From Pseudomonas kilonensis (lineage in GTDB: Bacteria; Pseudomonadota; Gammaproteobacteria; Pseudomonadales; Pseudomonadaceae): a DNA stretch of 64,000 bases. Where the stretch lies: positions 140,509 to 204,508 of the forward strand of contig NZ_LHVH01000018.1 in assembly GCF_001269885.1 (NCBI RefSeq). The letters run 5' to 3'. Positions 34,214-43,724 of the stretch are shown in pieces; the first letter of the stretch is position 1; every line of letters starts with the position of its first letter. The notes below the pieces were generated by a model. That model searched no databases and was not told where the DNA came from. It saw nothing but the letters and a program-made list of their open reading frames with translations. The translations under genes were made by a program, and so were the position numbers.

Positions 34214-36265
34214 CTAAATCCGAAAGTGACCGACCAGTTGCTGTTGATGATTGGCCATCGCACGCAACGAGTGGCTCGCCTGCGAGGCTTCTTCCATGCG
34301 GCTGGTCAAGGTTTCACTGATCCCGCGAATGTCGCTGACGCGGTGGCTGATGTCTTCCACCACAGCGCTTTGCTCCAGGGCAGCGCTGGCGATCTGCTGG
34401 TTCATGTGTTCGATCACTTCCACTGCGTCGGTGATGCGCTGCAGTGCCGCCTGGGTCTTGTCGACGTGAGCGACGCTGTCCCTGGCCAGCTCGCGGCTCG
34501 ACTGGGTGCTGTGCACGACGTCCTGACTCAGTTGCTGCAACGCTTCGATCACCGAGCGTATTTGTTCGACCGAATTCTGCGTATTACTCGCCAGATGCCG
34601 CACTTCGTCGGCCACCACCGCGAAACCACGCCCCTGTTCACCCGCCCTGGCGGCCTCGATGGCGGCATTCAAGGCCAGCAGGTTGGTCTGCTGGGCAATG
34701 GCGCAGATCACGTCCAGCACCTGGCCGATGTGTTGACTGTTGCCGGCCAGCGCCTGCACTTGCTCAAGCGTGGTCTCCAGGCGCCGGTCCAGGCTGTCGA
34801 TGCTGGTGACCGCGTTGGCGAACAGTTCACGCCCCGATCGGCTGGCGCTTTCGGCGACGGTGGCGGCATCGGCCGCCTGGTGGGAATGGCGGGCCACTTC
34901 CTGGGCACTGGTGCTCATTTCATGCAAGGCCGTTGCCGCCAGTTCGACTTCCCGGTACTGCGTGTGCATGCCCGCGCTGACTTCCCGGGCCACCTGTGCC
35001 GACGTGTCGGCGGTGTTGCGGGTGTCCAGGGAGGCTTGCTGGATATCGCGGATGATGGGCTGCAATTTGTCGAGAAAGCGATTGAAGCCCTTCGCCAGTA
35101 GGCCCAATTCATCGTGGCGGTCGTTGGGCAGGCGCTGGGTGAGATCGCCGTCGCCGTCGACAATCGCATCGAGCATATGCGCCACCCGCAGCAGCGGCCG
35201 GGTCACGCCGTAAGCGGTGAGCCAGATGAGCAACAGGCCCAAGCCGGCAGCCAGCAAGCCGAGGCTGAGGTTGAACCAGTTGGCCTGGCGATGCTTGTCG
35301 TCCAACTGTGCCTGCATGTGCAGGGCCGGTGCTTGCACAAGTGCTTCGGGCACGCGTATCTGCAATTGCCAGGGGGGATTGTCGGGGACGGTTTGCACGG
35401 CTTGTCGAGCGTCGACGGAGGTGCCGTCAACCGCGCCGCTATGGCCGGCAACTTGCCCTGACGGGGAAAGAATGTTGATCTCGCTGTGGCCAGGATACAG
35501 GTCGTTGGCAAGGCTGGCGGCGAGTTGCTGGAGGGTATCGAGGCTGATGTCCATGCCCACCACGCCGATGACTTTGCCCTGGTCCAGCAACGGTATGGAG
35601 ATGCTGCTCATCAACGTCTTCTGGCCTTCGACCTCGATCGCGTAGGGCTCTGTCACGCAGGTGCGCCCCTGGGTTTGCGGGCAGACGTACCAGGCATTCT
35701 CCGGCTCGCTGCCCGGTGGTGCGGTGTTGGCGCTGATCTGGGCTTCGCTGAGCACCTCTTGCACCAAATGGCCGGGTTGGCTTTGCGACCAGTACAGGGC
35801 AAAGCGACCTTTTTCATTGCCGGCCAGATCGCGTTGGCCAGTGAAAGCGGCATCTTCACCGACCAGCGCGTCGGGCAGCAGCACCACGTAGAAACCGAGG
35901 ACTTTTTCACGGTTCTGAAGGGCTTGGCGGGTCGCGGCGATCAGGTCCCGGCGCAGTTGCCCTGGCGTCAGTCGCCCGTTCCACGCCTGGGCGCGCAGTT
36001 GCAGGACCTGCTGGGCAAAGCCCTCCCCATAGATCGCCGTTTCGCTGAAAAAACGTTCCACCCGCTGACCATGGGCCAGGCCCTGTGCCTGCAAACCTTC
36101 CAGGGCCGAGCGCCCGAGCAGTTGACTGCTTTGCTGCTTGAGCAGCGTCGCGCCTTGCTGGTTCTGATACAGGGAGGCGCCGGTCAATGCCCCGACGACG
36201 GCGAGCAGGCACAGGCCACTCAAGAGCGTGATTCGCCATTGGATAGAGAGACGAGCGAAGAACAT
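34214..36265 (-). CDS. Methyl-accepting chemotaxis protein with a large periplasmic sensor
   Basis: A 683-residue chemoreceptor. A membrane segment lies at about residues 12-32. A roughly 300-residue periplasmic domain follows, dCache-like by [20 protein letters not shown] and [19 protein letters not shown] second membrane segment ([20 protein letters not shown]), a HAMP region ([10 protein letters not shown]) and the cytoplasmic signalling tip [20 protein letters not shown] complete it. The sensor resembles TlpQ/PctA-type amine and amino-acid receptors, which would suit the neighbouring amine catabolic genes, but the ligand is not proven. Monocistronic; the 5' gap holds a repeat element. Confidence 0.93.
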   Translation of the reverse strand: MFFARLSIQWRITLLSGLCLLAVVGALTGASLYQNQQGATLLKQQSSQLLGRSALEGLQAQGLAHGQRVERFFSETAIYGEGFAQQVLQLRAQAWNGRLTPGQLRRDLIAATRQALQNREKVLGFYVVLLPDALVGEDAAFTGQRDLAGNEKGRFALYWSQSQPGHLVQEVLSEAQISANTAPPGSEPENAWYVCPQTQGRTCVTEPYAIEVEGQKTLMSSISIPLLDQGKVIGVVGMDISLDTLQQLAASLANDLYPGHSEINILSPSGQVAGHSGAVDGTSVDARQAVQTVPDNPPWQLQIRVPEALVQAPALHMQAQLDDKHRQANWFNLSLGLLAAGLGLLLIWLTAYGVTRPLLRVAHMLDAIVDGDGDLTQRLPNDRHDELGLLAKGFNRFLDKLQPIIRDIQQASLDTRNTADTSAQVAREVSAGMHTQYREVELAATALHEMSTSAQEVARHSHQAADAATVAESASRSGRELFANAVTSIDSLDRRLETTLEQVQALAGNSQHIGQVLDVICAIAQQTNLLALNAAIEAARAGEQGRGFAVVADEVRHLASNTQNSVEQIRSVIEALQQLSQDVVHSTQSSRELARDSVAHVDKTQAALQRITDAVEVIEHMNQQIASAALEQSAVVEDISHRVSDIRGISETLTSRMEEASQASHSLRAMANHQQQLVGHFRI

Positions 36266-36430
36266 GCTGAAGTTTCCTGCGCTTAGGGGCTTTTATTGTT
36301 TTGGGCCCAGCACTGTTTGAAGGACGGGCGAGGCTATCTTGCGGCAGGAAGCGCCTGCCGGTTATCCCGAATCGGCAGCCGTTGTGCGCCGACATTGGGC
36401 TAATGCGGGGCACTTAGAGCGACGACGTCC

Positions 36431-36582
36431 CCTGTGGCGAGGGGATTTATCCCCGTTGGGCTGCGCAGCAGCCCCCTAAGCAGTCAACTCAATCTGTCTG
36501 ATACACCGGGTTGCCTGCATTTAGGGCCGCTTCGCGCCCCAGCGGGGCGGTGCGACGTTTCGCTAAATCCCCTCGCCACAGG
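36431..36582 (+). repeat. About 140-bp inverted-repeat element, copy A1
   Basis: The ends read CCTGTGGCGAGGGGATTTA and TAAATCCCCTCGCCACAGG. The inner part GGGCTGCGCAGCAGCCCCCT...AGGGCCGCTTCGCGCCC contains further hairpins. Its core is almost the reverse complement of 42523..42659 and closely related to 54152..54286. The right end carries an insertion-like change (GGTGCGACGTTTCGC). It occupies the middle of the 510-bp gap between the chemoreceptor and permease genes; the rest holds a sigma54-like promoter. Confidence 0.88.
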
Positions 36583-36660
36583 AATGTCCTTGGCTCTGAT
36601 GGGGCTGACCTGTTTTGGGGCGCGGCTTCGGATGCTGCCGTTTTGGGATAGCGAGTGGGT

Positions 36661-36677
36661 TTGGCAACGGCCTAGCA
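36661..36677 (+). promoter_or_regulatory. Candidate sigma54 promoter of the permease operon
   Basis: TTGGCAACGGCCTAGCA has the invariant GG and GC dinucleotides exactly 10 nt apart (36663-36664 and 36675-36676), with TGGCA at -24 and TAGCA for TTGCA at -12. The predicted start lies about 90 nt before the permease ATG. Sigma54 control would fit use of a nitrogen source. The -24 element deviates after TGGCA. Confidence 0.45.
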
Positions 36678-36776
36678 TCGAATCCAGCGTGCAAGCAGAA
36701 CAATAAGCTTTTGGACGTCGGCGAAGCTGGCGTCTGCGATCCAGCAACAACTGCCTCATACAACAAGGTCAAAAAA

Positions 36777-38225
36777 ATGAGCGTATCTTTCCCGATCAGC
36801 AGTTCGACGGAGTTGAAGCGCGGCGCCTTGGGTGTCGGTTTCATCATCTTCTTTGTGATTTCGGCGGCGAGTCCCTTGAGCGTCATCGCCGGCGGTTTCC
36901 CCATTGGTATCATGCTGGGCAACGGCGCTGGCACACCGGCATTGCTGCTCCTGGCCTTGCTGGTGTTACTGGCGTTCTCGGCGGGCTACACCGCCATGTC
37001 CCGGCACATGACCAATGCCGGCGGTTTCTATGCATTCACTGCTCGCGGTTTGGGTGGCTTGGCCGGCGGTGCGGCGGGGGTGCTGGCGATGTTTGCCTAC
37101 AACATCCTGCAAGTCGGGTTGTATGGCATGTTCGGCGGCGTGGTTAGCGGGACGATGGCCAGCGTCTTTGGCCTGGACTTGCCTTGGTGGACCTATTCGC
37201 TCCTGGCAATGGCGAGCATCGCGATTCTTGGCTATCGCAAGATCGACCTGTCGGCCCGGGTGCTGTCGGTGGTGGTGATTGCCGAGTACCTGGCAATCCT
37301 GACGCTGGATTTCGCCATTCTCAAGACCGGTGGCGACAGTGGCATCAATCTCGATTCGTTCGAGCGCAGCCATGTGTTCAGCGGCACGCCGTCCATCGGC
37401 TTGCTGTTCTGCTTCGCGGCGTTCATCGGCTTCGAGGCCACCACCATCTACGGCGAGGAGGCGAGGAATCCGCACCGCACGATTCCCATTGCCACCTACA
37501 GCTCGGTGCTGTTGATCGGTGGTTTCTATGCCTTGTCGGTCTGGGCGATGGTGATCGGCGTCGGGGCCGACAAGATCGTGCCGACCCTGCAGGCGCTCCA
37601 GGATCCGACGACGTTCATCTACGGCATGTCCGATCATTTTGTCGGCCCGCACCTGACCCAGATCATCCGCGTGCTGTTCATGGTCAGCATCTACGCCGGG
37701 CTGCTGGCGTTCCACAATGCCGCGGCGCGTTACTTCTATGCCATCGGCCGCGACGGTTTGCTGCACAGCCGGTTGGGCACCACCCATCGCGTGCACCAGA
37801 GTCCGCACATGGGCTCGGTCCTGCAAAGCCTGATCGCGGCGGTGGTGGTGCTGATCTTCGCCGCGCTGGACGCCGATCCGATCCTTCAGCTGTTCGCCTG
37901 GTTTTCCAACCTGGCCACGTTGTGCGTGATCCTGCTCATGGCGCTGACCTCAGCGGCGGTGTTTGTCTATTTCCGTGCACACCCGGAGCTGAAGCTGGGG
38001 CTCTGGCGCGGTCGGATTCTTCCGGTCTTTTCGTGCCTGGCATTGCTGGTGGTCCTGGCCCTTGCGGTGATTCATTTCGACGTGCTGACCGGCGCCAGCC
38101 AGCTTCTGTCCTATGGCCTATGCGCGGTGATTCCCGCCGCGCTGATCGTCGGTGTGTTCCTCGCCGCTCGATTGCGCAAGGCATCGCCCGAGCGATTCAT
38201 GGCGCTGGGAAGCCACAAGCTCTGA
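36777..38225 (+). CDS. APC-superfamily amino acid/amine permease
   Basis: A 482-residue protein with about 12 membrane segments. The first helix reads VISAASPLSVIAGGFPIGIM, the unwound-helix type motif of the APC fold, and FCFAAFIGFEATTIYGEEAR in helix 6 carries the conserved FxGFE. Such permeases import amino acids, polyamines or similar amines by proton symport. The start MSVSFPISSS has AAGG about 10 nt upstream; a longer frame upstream runs through a repeat and is rejected. It heads a four-gene module with an aldehyde dehydrogenase, an aminotransferase and a porin. Confidence 0.88.
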   Translation: MSVSFPISSSTELKRGALGVGFIIFFVISAASPLSVIAGGFPIGIMLGNGAGTPALLLLALLVLLAFSAGYTAMSRHMTNAGGFYAFTARGLGGLAGGAAGVLAMFAYNILQVGLYGMFGGVVSGTMASVFGLDLPWWTYSLLAMASIAILGYRKIDLSARVLSVVVIAEYLAILTLDFAILKTGGDSGINLDSFERSHVFSGTPSIGLLFCFAAFIGFEATTIYGEEARNPHRTIPIATYSSVLLIGGFYALSVWAMVIGVGADKIVPTLQALQDPTTFIYGMSDHFVGPHLTQIIRVLFMVSIYAGLLAFHNAAARYFYAIGRDGLLHSRLGTTHRVHQSPHMGSVLQSLIAAVVVLIFAALDADPILQLFAWFSNLATLCVILLMALTSAAVFVYFRAHPELKLGLWRGRILPVFSCLALLVVLALAVIHFDVLTGASQLLSYGLCAVIPAALIVGVFLAARLRKASPERFMALGSHKL

Positions 38226-38309
38226 GGCGTCAGGCACAACGTCAATCCACCCAGAAAATAAGTCCGCTGTCGTTCGGGACGGTTCGTCAGCGCGTGAAAG
38301 GAAGGTTCT

Positions 38310-39731
38310 ATGCACGATTATCAAATGCTCATCAATGGGGCTCGGGTCGACGGTGAGAACGGGCACTTTGATGTGCTCAATCCGGCGACCGGTAAGGTGT
38401 TCGCTCGATGCGCGGCCGGTTCCCTGGCCCAGCTGGACCTCGCTGTCGAAGCGGCGCAGTCGGCCTTTGTCGAGTGGCGACACAGCACCCATGAAGATCG
38501 CCGCCAGAGCCTGCTGAGCATCGCTACCGATCTCGAACAGGAAGCCGATGCCTTGGCCCCGCTCATTGTCCTGGAACAGGGCAAACCACTGGAATTGGCG
38601 TTCTCCGAAGTGATGGGCGCGGTGGCCTGGACGCGTTATGCCGCCGAGCAGCAGATTCCCGTGGAGTTGGTGGAAGAAACCCCAACCCAGCGTATTGAAC
38701 TGCACCGCAAGCCGTTGGGCGTGGTCGCGTCGATCACGCCTTGGAATTGGCCGTTCATGATCGCTGTCTGGCACATCATGCCGGCATTGCGGGCCGGTAA
38801 CTGCGTGATCAGCAAACCGTCGAGCCTGACCCCCTTGAGTACCCTGCGCCTGGTGGAAGTCATCGCTCGCCACGTGCCTCGGGGCGTGATCAATAGCGTG
38901 ACCGGTGAGCAAGGGTTCGGCAGTGCGATCACCGCCCACGCCGGTATCCAGAAAATTGTCTTCACCGGCTCCACCGCTACCGGCCAAAGCGTGATGCGCG
39001 GCGCCGCCGGCAACCTCAAGCGCCTGACCCTGGAGCTGGGCGGCAACGATGCCGCCATCGTGCTGCCAGGCACCTCGGTCGAGGCGGTCGCCGAAGATAT
39101 TTTCCAGGCTGCATTCCTGAACATGGGGCAGACCTGCGCCGCCCTCAAGCGCTTGTACATCCACCAATCCCAGTACGAGGCTTTTGCCGAGGCCCTGACC
39201 CTGATCGCCCGGCGTCAGGTGGTGGGTGAGGGCCTGGCGCCCGGGGTCACGTTTGGCCCGGTGCAGAACCTCGAACAGTTGAAGCTGGTTGAGGAACTGG
39301 TGGCCGATGCCCGTGCCCAGGGGGCGCGGGTGTTGTGTGGCGGTGCTCGTCTGGACCGCCCGGGCTTTTTCTATCCGCCGACGCTGGTCGCCGATGTGAC
39401 CGATGGGCAGCGCCTGGTGGATGAGGAGCAGTTCGGGCCGGTGTTGCCGCTGATTGCCTACCAGGATGTCGAGGATGTCCTGCGTCGCGCCAATGCGGGC
39501 GACATGGGCCTGGGGGGATCGGTCTGGGGGCGCGACAGCGAGCAGGCACAGGCCCTGGCCAGTCGCCTGGAATGTGGCATGGCCTGGGTCAACTGCCATG
39601 CGCAGATCCAGCCGAATACGCCGTTTGGCGGCAGCAAGATGTCCGGGTTCGGCGTCGAGTTCGGCCTTGAAGGGTTGCTGGAGTTCACCGGCCAGCAACT
39701 GCTGTACGTACGCAAGCGTGAAACTGAGTGA
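38310..39731 (+). CDS. NAD(P)-dependent aldehyde dehydrogenase
   Basis: A 473-residue ALDH. The motifs are ITPWNWPF, FTGSTATGQSVM, the general-base LELGGNDAAIV, the catalytic cysteine in NMGQTCAALKRLY and the C-terminal NTPFGGSKMSGFGVEFG. It should oxidise an aldehyde formed by transamination or deamination of the imported compound. AAAGGAAGG precedes the ATG. Its stop codon lies 11 nt before the aminotransferase start. Specificity cannot be read; succinate-semialdehyde and aminoaldehyde types are both possible. Confidence 0.92.
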   Translation: MHDYQMLINGARVDGENGHFDVLNPATGKVFARCAAGSLAQLDLAVEAAQSAFVEWRHSTHEDRRQSLLSIATDLEQEADALAPLIVLEQGKPLELAFSEVMGAVAWTRYAAEQQIPVELVEETPTQRIELHRKPLGVVASITPWNWPFMIAVWHIMPALRAGNCVISKPSSLTPLSTLRLVEVIARHVPRGVINSVTGEQGFGSAITAHAGIQKIVFTGSTATGQSVMRGAAGNLKRLTLELGGNDAAIVLPGTSVEAVAEDIFQAAFLNMGQTCAALKRLYIHQSQYEAFAEALTLIARRQVVGEGLAPGVTFGPVQNLEQLKLVEELVADARAQGARVLCGGARLDRPGFFYPPTLVADVTDGQRLVDEEQFGPVLPLIAYQDVEDVLRRANAGDMGLGGSVWGRDSEQAQALASRLECGMAWVNCHAQIQPNTPFGGSKMSGFGVEFGLEGLLEFTGQQLLYVRKRETE

Positions 39732-39742
39732 GGACTGCAACC

Positions 39743-41092
39743 ATGTACGAGCACTACAAGACAGCACAAAAAAAATTCTGGCACCCGATGAGTTCTTCGG
39801 CGCCAGCCAACCGCTCCAAGACGTTGATCATCGCCCGTGGCGACGGTAACTACATCACCGACATCGAAGGCCATCGCATGCTCGATGGTGTCGGCGGTTT
39901 GTGGAACGTGAACGTGGGCCATAATCGAGCTTCAGTGAAGGCGGCCATTGCCGCGCAGCTGGACGAACTGGCTTATTACCAGACCTTCGACGGCATCGCC
40001 CATCCGCGAGTGTTCGACCTGGCCGAGCGGCTGACGTCGATGTTCGCCCAGGAAAACATGACCCGGGTGTTGTTCAGTTCCGGCGGTTCCGACGCGGTCG
40101 AGACGGCCCTGAAAATGGCCCGCCAATACTGGATCGCCAGCGGCGAGCCAGGGCGCACGCGCTTTCTCTCATTGCGCAATGGTTACCATGGCGTGCACGT
40201 GGGCGGCACCTCCGTGGGCGGCAACGGCGTATATCACTACAACCACGGGCCGCTGCTGGCTGGCTGTCATCTGCTCGACACGCCGTGGCTGTACCGCAAC
40301 CCCTGGGACTGCCGCGATCCGGAAGAACTGACCGCGCAGTGCATTCGTCAATTGGAAGACCAGATCGCGCTGCTCGGCCCGCAGACCATTGCCGCGCTGA
40401 TCGCCGAACCGGTGCAAGGCGCCGGCGGCGTGATCGTGCCGCCGGCGTACTACTGGAAGGGGCTGCGCGAAGTCTGCGACCATCACGGCATCCTGTTGAT
40501 CGCCGATGAAGTGGTGACGGGGTTCGGCCGCACCGGTTGCATGCTCGGCAGTCGTGGCTGGGGTGTCGCCCCCGACGTACTGTGCCTGGCCAAGGGCATC
40601 ACCGCCGGTTACATCCCCATGGGCGCCACGGTCTTCAACCAGCGCATGGTCGATGCCATCGAGAACGGCCCGGGTTTCAGCAACGTCATCATGCACGGCT
40701 ACACCTACAGCGGGCACCCGACTGCCTGCGCGGCGGCCCTGGCGGTGCTGGACATCGTCGAGGCCGAGGATTTGCCAGGCAACGCCGGGAAGGTCGGTGC
40801 CCAGTTGCTGGAACAACTGCAACCGCTGACCGAGCGTTATGCGGTAGTGGGCGAAGTGCGCGGCAAGGGCTTGATGATCGCCGTGGACCTGGTGGCGGAC
40901 AAGGCCACGCGCGAGCCGCTTGATCCGGCTACGGGCCTGGCCTCGCGCATCGCCGAGCAGGCGCGCCGGGCCGGCGTATTGATGCGCCCGATAGGCAACA
41001 AAATCGTGATGTCGCCACCGCTGACCCTCACGTCCGACGAGGCCGCCATGATGGTCGGCGCGTTGGACAGCGCGCTTGCCGACTGCCGTTAG
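39743..41092 (+). CDS. Class III pyridoxal-phosphate aminotransferase (omega-amine:pyruvate type)
   Basis: A 449-residue aminotransferase. The sequence shows GGLWNVNVGHN near the start, FSSGGSDAVETALKMARQYW, the phosphate-binding YHG in LSLRNGYHGVHVGG, LIADEVVTGFGRTG and the Schiff-base lysine in LCLAKGITAGYIPMG. It resembles beta-alanine/taurine/putrescine:pyruvate aminotransferases, so it probably converts a terminal amine to an aldehyde for the neighbouring dehydrogenase. The ATG at 39743 (GAGGA upstream) is preferred to a GTG 15 nt earlier that overlaps the dehydrogenase gene. Confidence 0.92.
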   Translation: MYEHYKTAQKKFWHPMSSSAPANRSKTLIIARGDGNYITDIEGHRMLDGVGGLWNVNVGHNRASVKAAIAAQLDELAYYQTFDGIAHPRVFDLAERLTSMFAQENMTRVLFSSGGSDAVETALKMARQYWIASGEPGRTRFLSLRNGYHGVHVGGTSVGGNGVYHYNHGPLLAGCHLLDTPWLYRNPWDCRDPEELTAQCIRQLEDQIALLGPQTIAALIAEPVQGAGGVIVPPAYYWKGLREVCDHHGILLIADEVVTGFGRTGCMLGSRGWGVAPDVLCLAKGITAGYIPMGATVFNQRMVDAIENGPGFSNVIMHGYTYSGHPTACAAALAVLDIVEAEDLPGNAGKVGAQLLEQLQPLTERYAVVGEVRGKGLMIAVDLVADKATREPLDPATGLASRIAEQARRAGVLMRPIGNKIVMSPPLTLTSDEAAMMVGALDSALADCR

Positions 41093-41100
41093 CCCAGCCA

Positions 41101-41124
41101 GCCGGCGCCGCTTGCGGCACCGGC
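41101..41124 (+). other. Intercistronic stem-loop before the porin gene
   Basis: GCCGGCGCC and GGCACCGGC pair over 9 positions with one mismatch and a 6-nt loop, directly after the aminotransferase stop. No T-run follows, so it may tune mRNA stability or partial read-through to the porin rather than end transcription. Confidence 0.4.
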
Positions 41125-41175
41125 TCCTGAATATAAAAACAGCCTATCAAGGGCGCACCACAAGGAGCTCTAGCC

Positions 41176-42501
41176 ATGCGGAACCTATCGCGTATGGGAT
41201 TTTTCGGCAGTGGCCTTGCCTGTACGCTGGCGCTCTGCGCTGCGAGTCAGGTCCAGGCCTATGAGTTGTATGCCGATGACGACACTCACCTCAACGCCGA
41301 CATGCTGGCCGTGTTCGGTCTTTTCAACAGTCGCAAGAACTACGACGGCACGCCAGGTGGTTCAACCTGGCGCGAAGGCTTCATCAAGTATGGCGTCAGC
41401 GGCGACCAGGGCCTGGCCGGCCATGGCACCGCCTACGGGGCGTTCAGCCTGGTCAGTTCCGCCACCTGGGGCGATGGCGACGCGGCCGGCAATACGCTGG
41501 GCAGCGAGCGCACGACGAAGATTGAAGACGCTTACCTGGGGTGGCGTTCCGCCGATCTGTTTCCCGTGTTGGGGCAGGACGGCGTCGATATTTCCGGTGG
41601 CCGCCAGGTGGTCAAGCTGGGCAGGGGATTTTTGATCAACGATGACGGGCCGAACCTGGGCAAAGGGCCTGCCGGTGGTCGCTTGAATCGCGGTGGCGCC
41701 TATTACCTGGCTGCCCGGCACGCGTTTGATCAAACCGCCGTATTACGTCTGGGCGGGCAGGATGGGCTGCATGGCAGTGTGGTGTGGCTCAAGTCCGATA
41801 ACCGCGCCCAGGCCGAAACCGAACTGGCCGCCGGCACGCTCGATTACACCGCCAAGGCGGGCACGTTGGGACTGACCTGGATACATGGTCTTGACGTGAA
41901 CGAGCAGTGGGCCAGCGATTTCCAGAAGCAACGCAAGGGCATGAACGTCTACAGCATTCGTGGTGAAGGCGACGCGGGCATCGAGAACGCCAGCCTGGCA
42001 TTCGAATACGCCTGGCAGGACAAGGACGCCGGCCCGCAGAACGCCTGGTACGCCGAGGCCGGCTACACCTTTGCCGATCTCGCCTGGGCCCCGAAGCTGA
42101 CGTATCGCTACACCCGTTATTCGCAAAAGTGGGACTCGCTGTTCACCGGGCTCAGCACGGGCTATGGCACCTGGTTCCAGGGTGAAGTCGCGGGCAATTA
42201 TGCCGGGCCCTTCAACAGCAACACGGGCATTCATCATGTCGGCCTGACAGCCAAACCGTTGGAAAACCTGACCCTTGGTGCGCTGTACTTTGATTTCAAC
42301 ACGGTACGCAAAGATAGCGCCCTGAACCTGGATGCCCGTGAGCTGGATCTGTATGCCGAGTGGGCCGTCAACGAGCATTTGATCATCACGCCGCTGATAG
42401 GCCTCTACAAGCCGGATCGGGATGCAACGACCGGGGGCAATCAAGTGGCGGGCAATGGCACCAACGTGTACAGCCAGGTGACGGTGGCCGTGCCGTTCTG
42501 A
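41176..42501 (+). CDS. Outer-membrane porin/channel of unassigned family
   Basis: A 441-residue protein with a signal peptide (GLACTLALCAASQVQA, cleavage near residue 28, then YELYADDDTHLNADMLAVFG). The rest is alternating amphipathic strands rich in Tyr/Trp/Gly and ends VTVAVPF, with the C-terminal phenylalanine of barrels. Its GGRQVVKLGRGFLI segment resembles OprD/AlgE-like specific channels. It is the last gene of the permease-dehydrogenase-aminotransferase module and probably admits the same substrate across the outer membrane. AGGAG precedes the ATG. Confidence 0.8.
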   Translation: MRNLSRMGFFGSGLACTLALCAASQVQAYELYADDDTHLNADMLAVFGLFNSRKNYDGTPGGSTWREGFIKYGVSGDQGLAGHGTAYGAFSLVSSATWGDGDAAGNTLGSERTTKIEDAYLGWRSADLFPVLGQDGVDISGGRQVVKLGRGFLINDDGPNLGKGPAGGRLNRGGAYYLAARHAFDQTAVLRLGGQDGLHGSVVWLKSDNRAQAETELAAGTLDYTAKAGTLGLTWIHGLDVNEQWASDFQKQRKGMNVYSIRGEGDAGIENASLAFEYAWQDKDAGPQNAWYAEAGYTFADLAWAPKLTYRYTRYSQKWDSLFTGLSTGYGTWFQGEVAGNYAGPFNSNTGIHHVGLTAKPLENLTLGALYFDFNTVRKDSALNLDARELDLYAEWAVNEHLIITPLIGLYKPDRDATTGGNQVAGNGTNVYSQVTVAVPF

Positions 42502-42522
42502 GGCAGGGGGTGTTCGATAAAC

Positions 42523-42659
42523 CCTGTGGCGAGGGGATTTATCCCCGCTGGGGCGCGAAGCGGCCCTAAATGCAGGCAACCCGGTGTGTCAGACAGATTG
42601 AGTTGACTGCTTAGGGGGCTGCTGCGCAGCCCAACGGGGATAAATCCCCTCGCCACAGG
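42523..42659 (-). repeat. About 140-bp inverted-repeat element, copy A2 (reverse orientation)
   Basis: The ends are CCTGTGGCGAGGGGATTTA and TAAATCCCCTCGCCACAGG. The core is the near-exact reverse complement of copy A1. It begins 22 nt after the porin stop and ends 37 nt before the end of the IclR gene, so it separates two convergent modules and could form a long bidirectional hairpin. Confidence 0.9.
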
Positions 42660-42695
42660 GAATCGTTTTTCTGGAGTGAGCAGTGTCCCTGCTTT

Positions 42696-43448
42696 CTAGC
42701 TGACAGCAGGCGGATGTTGCATCCGCTCGGCAATCCGCCGGGTGGTGTCCATCACCATTTCAACCACGGTTTCCTGGCGCAGCAGTTTGAAGCTGTCGGT
42801 GCTGCCGACGGCTGAAAGGCTGCCTACCACCTCGTCGAGCACGGGGTTGATGATCGGCGCCGCGATACCGGTGAGCCCCAGGTTGAGTTCATCGTGAGTC
42901 AGGCAATAGCCATCCTTGCGGATCTTTTTCGCCGCTTTGGAAAAACTTGCCCAGTCAAAGCCGTTGTCGGGGTCATTGGCCATGTGTTCTTCGAACAGGC
43001 GTTGCAGGCGCCGCCCCTTTTGGAAGGCGATCAGCACCTTGGATTGCGCACCGCGAAAAAACGGCAGTGGCTGGCCGCGACCGAATGCGAACTGGTAGGT
43101 GTTATCGGGTTCGGCGATGTAGGTGTTGATGATGTGGCCGTCATAGAAAACGCTGGCGAACACCGCCAGGCCAGTTGCCTCGGACAGCTGGTGCATCAAC
43201 TCGCGGCCCGCCACGAGGATCGGGTCGTACTGGCGCATCATCCAGTCGAGTTCAATGATGCGTGGCCCCAGGCCGTAGCTGCCGGCATCCACCCGGACCA
43301 GCAGGCCAGCATCACACAAGTCCTTGACGTAGCGGTACACGGTCGCCCGTGACAGGCCCATGCGTTCGGCGATGGTGTCGGGGTCGATCTTCAGCGTTGC
43401 CGGGCCGAACAGGTCCAGCACACTCAGCATTTTGCTCAGACTGCTCAT
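42696..43448 (-). CDS. IclR-family transcriptional regulator
   Basis: A 250-residue regulator from MSSLSKMLSVLDLFGP, with AGGAG 4-5 nt upstream; an in-frame extension to 43583 is not needed. The winged helix is IDPDTIAERMGLSRATVYRY (about residues 21-40), and the effector domain contains GRGQPLPFFRGAQSKVLIAF and LNLGLTGIAAPIINP. IclR proteins typically control aromatic or glyoxylate-type catabolic operons and bind a pathway acid. It is divergent from the nine-gene catabolic operon, which it probably controls. Confidence 0.92.
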   Translation of the reverse strand: MSSLSKMLSVLDLFGPATLKIDPDTIAERMGLSRATVYRYVKDLCDAGLLVRVDAGSYGLGPRIIELDWMMRQYDPILVAGRELMHQLSEATGLAVFASVFYDGHIINTYIAEPDNTYQFAFGRGQPLPFFRGAQSKVLIAFQKGRRLQRLFEEHMANDPDNGFDWASFSKAAKKIRKDGYCLTHDELNLGLTGIAAPIINPVLDEVVGSLSAVGSTDSFKLLRQETVVEMVMDTTRRIAERMQHPPAVS

Positions 43449-43596
43449 TTCGCTCCTAAAGGGGGGAATGGCGCGTAGGTGGTCGTTTGGGTGAGCACTA
43501 TAGGTAGGTGCGCCGATGATGGAAAGCCCGCTCGTTAGGCGGACAGGGCGTTGCCACGATACGCCAGTGCTTGAGAAAAACAAACGGATTGATGGC

Positions 43597-43635
43597 CTTA
43601 TTCTCGTTATAATTTTGCATTAATCTCAAAATAAG
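43597..43635. promoter_or_regulatory. AT-rich inverted-repeat region between IclR and the catabolic operon
   Basis: CTTATT (43597..43602) and AATAAG (43630..43635) form an inverted repeat around TAATTTTGCATTA-like AT-rich sequence, enclosed by weaker CAAAC/GTTTG arms. It lies in the 276-bp divergent spacer, about 90 nt before the TPP-enzyme ATG. An IclR operator and the promoter are expected here; no sigma54 motif is present. The exact site is a guess. Confidence 0.3.
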
Positions 43636-43724
43636 AGCTTTTGTTTGTAAAAAGTACTTGAGTGGAGGGTTCTTCTATGTGATAAATCTCAGCCACTGCA
43701 AACGCTCGATCAAGAGGGCTGGAA

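Noticed and set aside
36266..36430. Searched for a tRNA, small RNA or extra gene in the first part of the gap after the chemoreceptor
   Set aside because: No cloverleaf, ribosome site with an open frame, or stable hairpin other than the A1 repeat was seen.
36434..36706. Small frame reading MARGFIPVGLRSSPLSSQLN, also at 42441..42656 and in related form at 54073..54285
   Set aside because: It recurs only because the A repeat elements recur; it is translation of a palindromic repeat, not a gene family.
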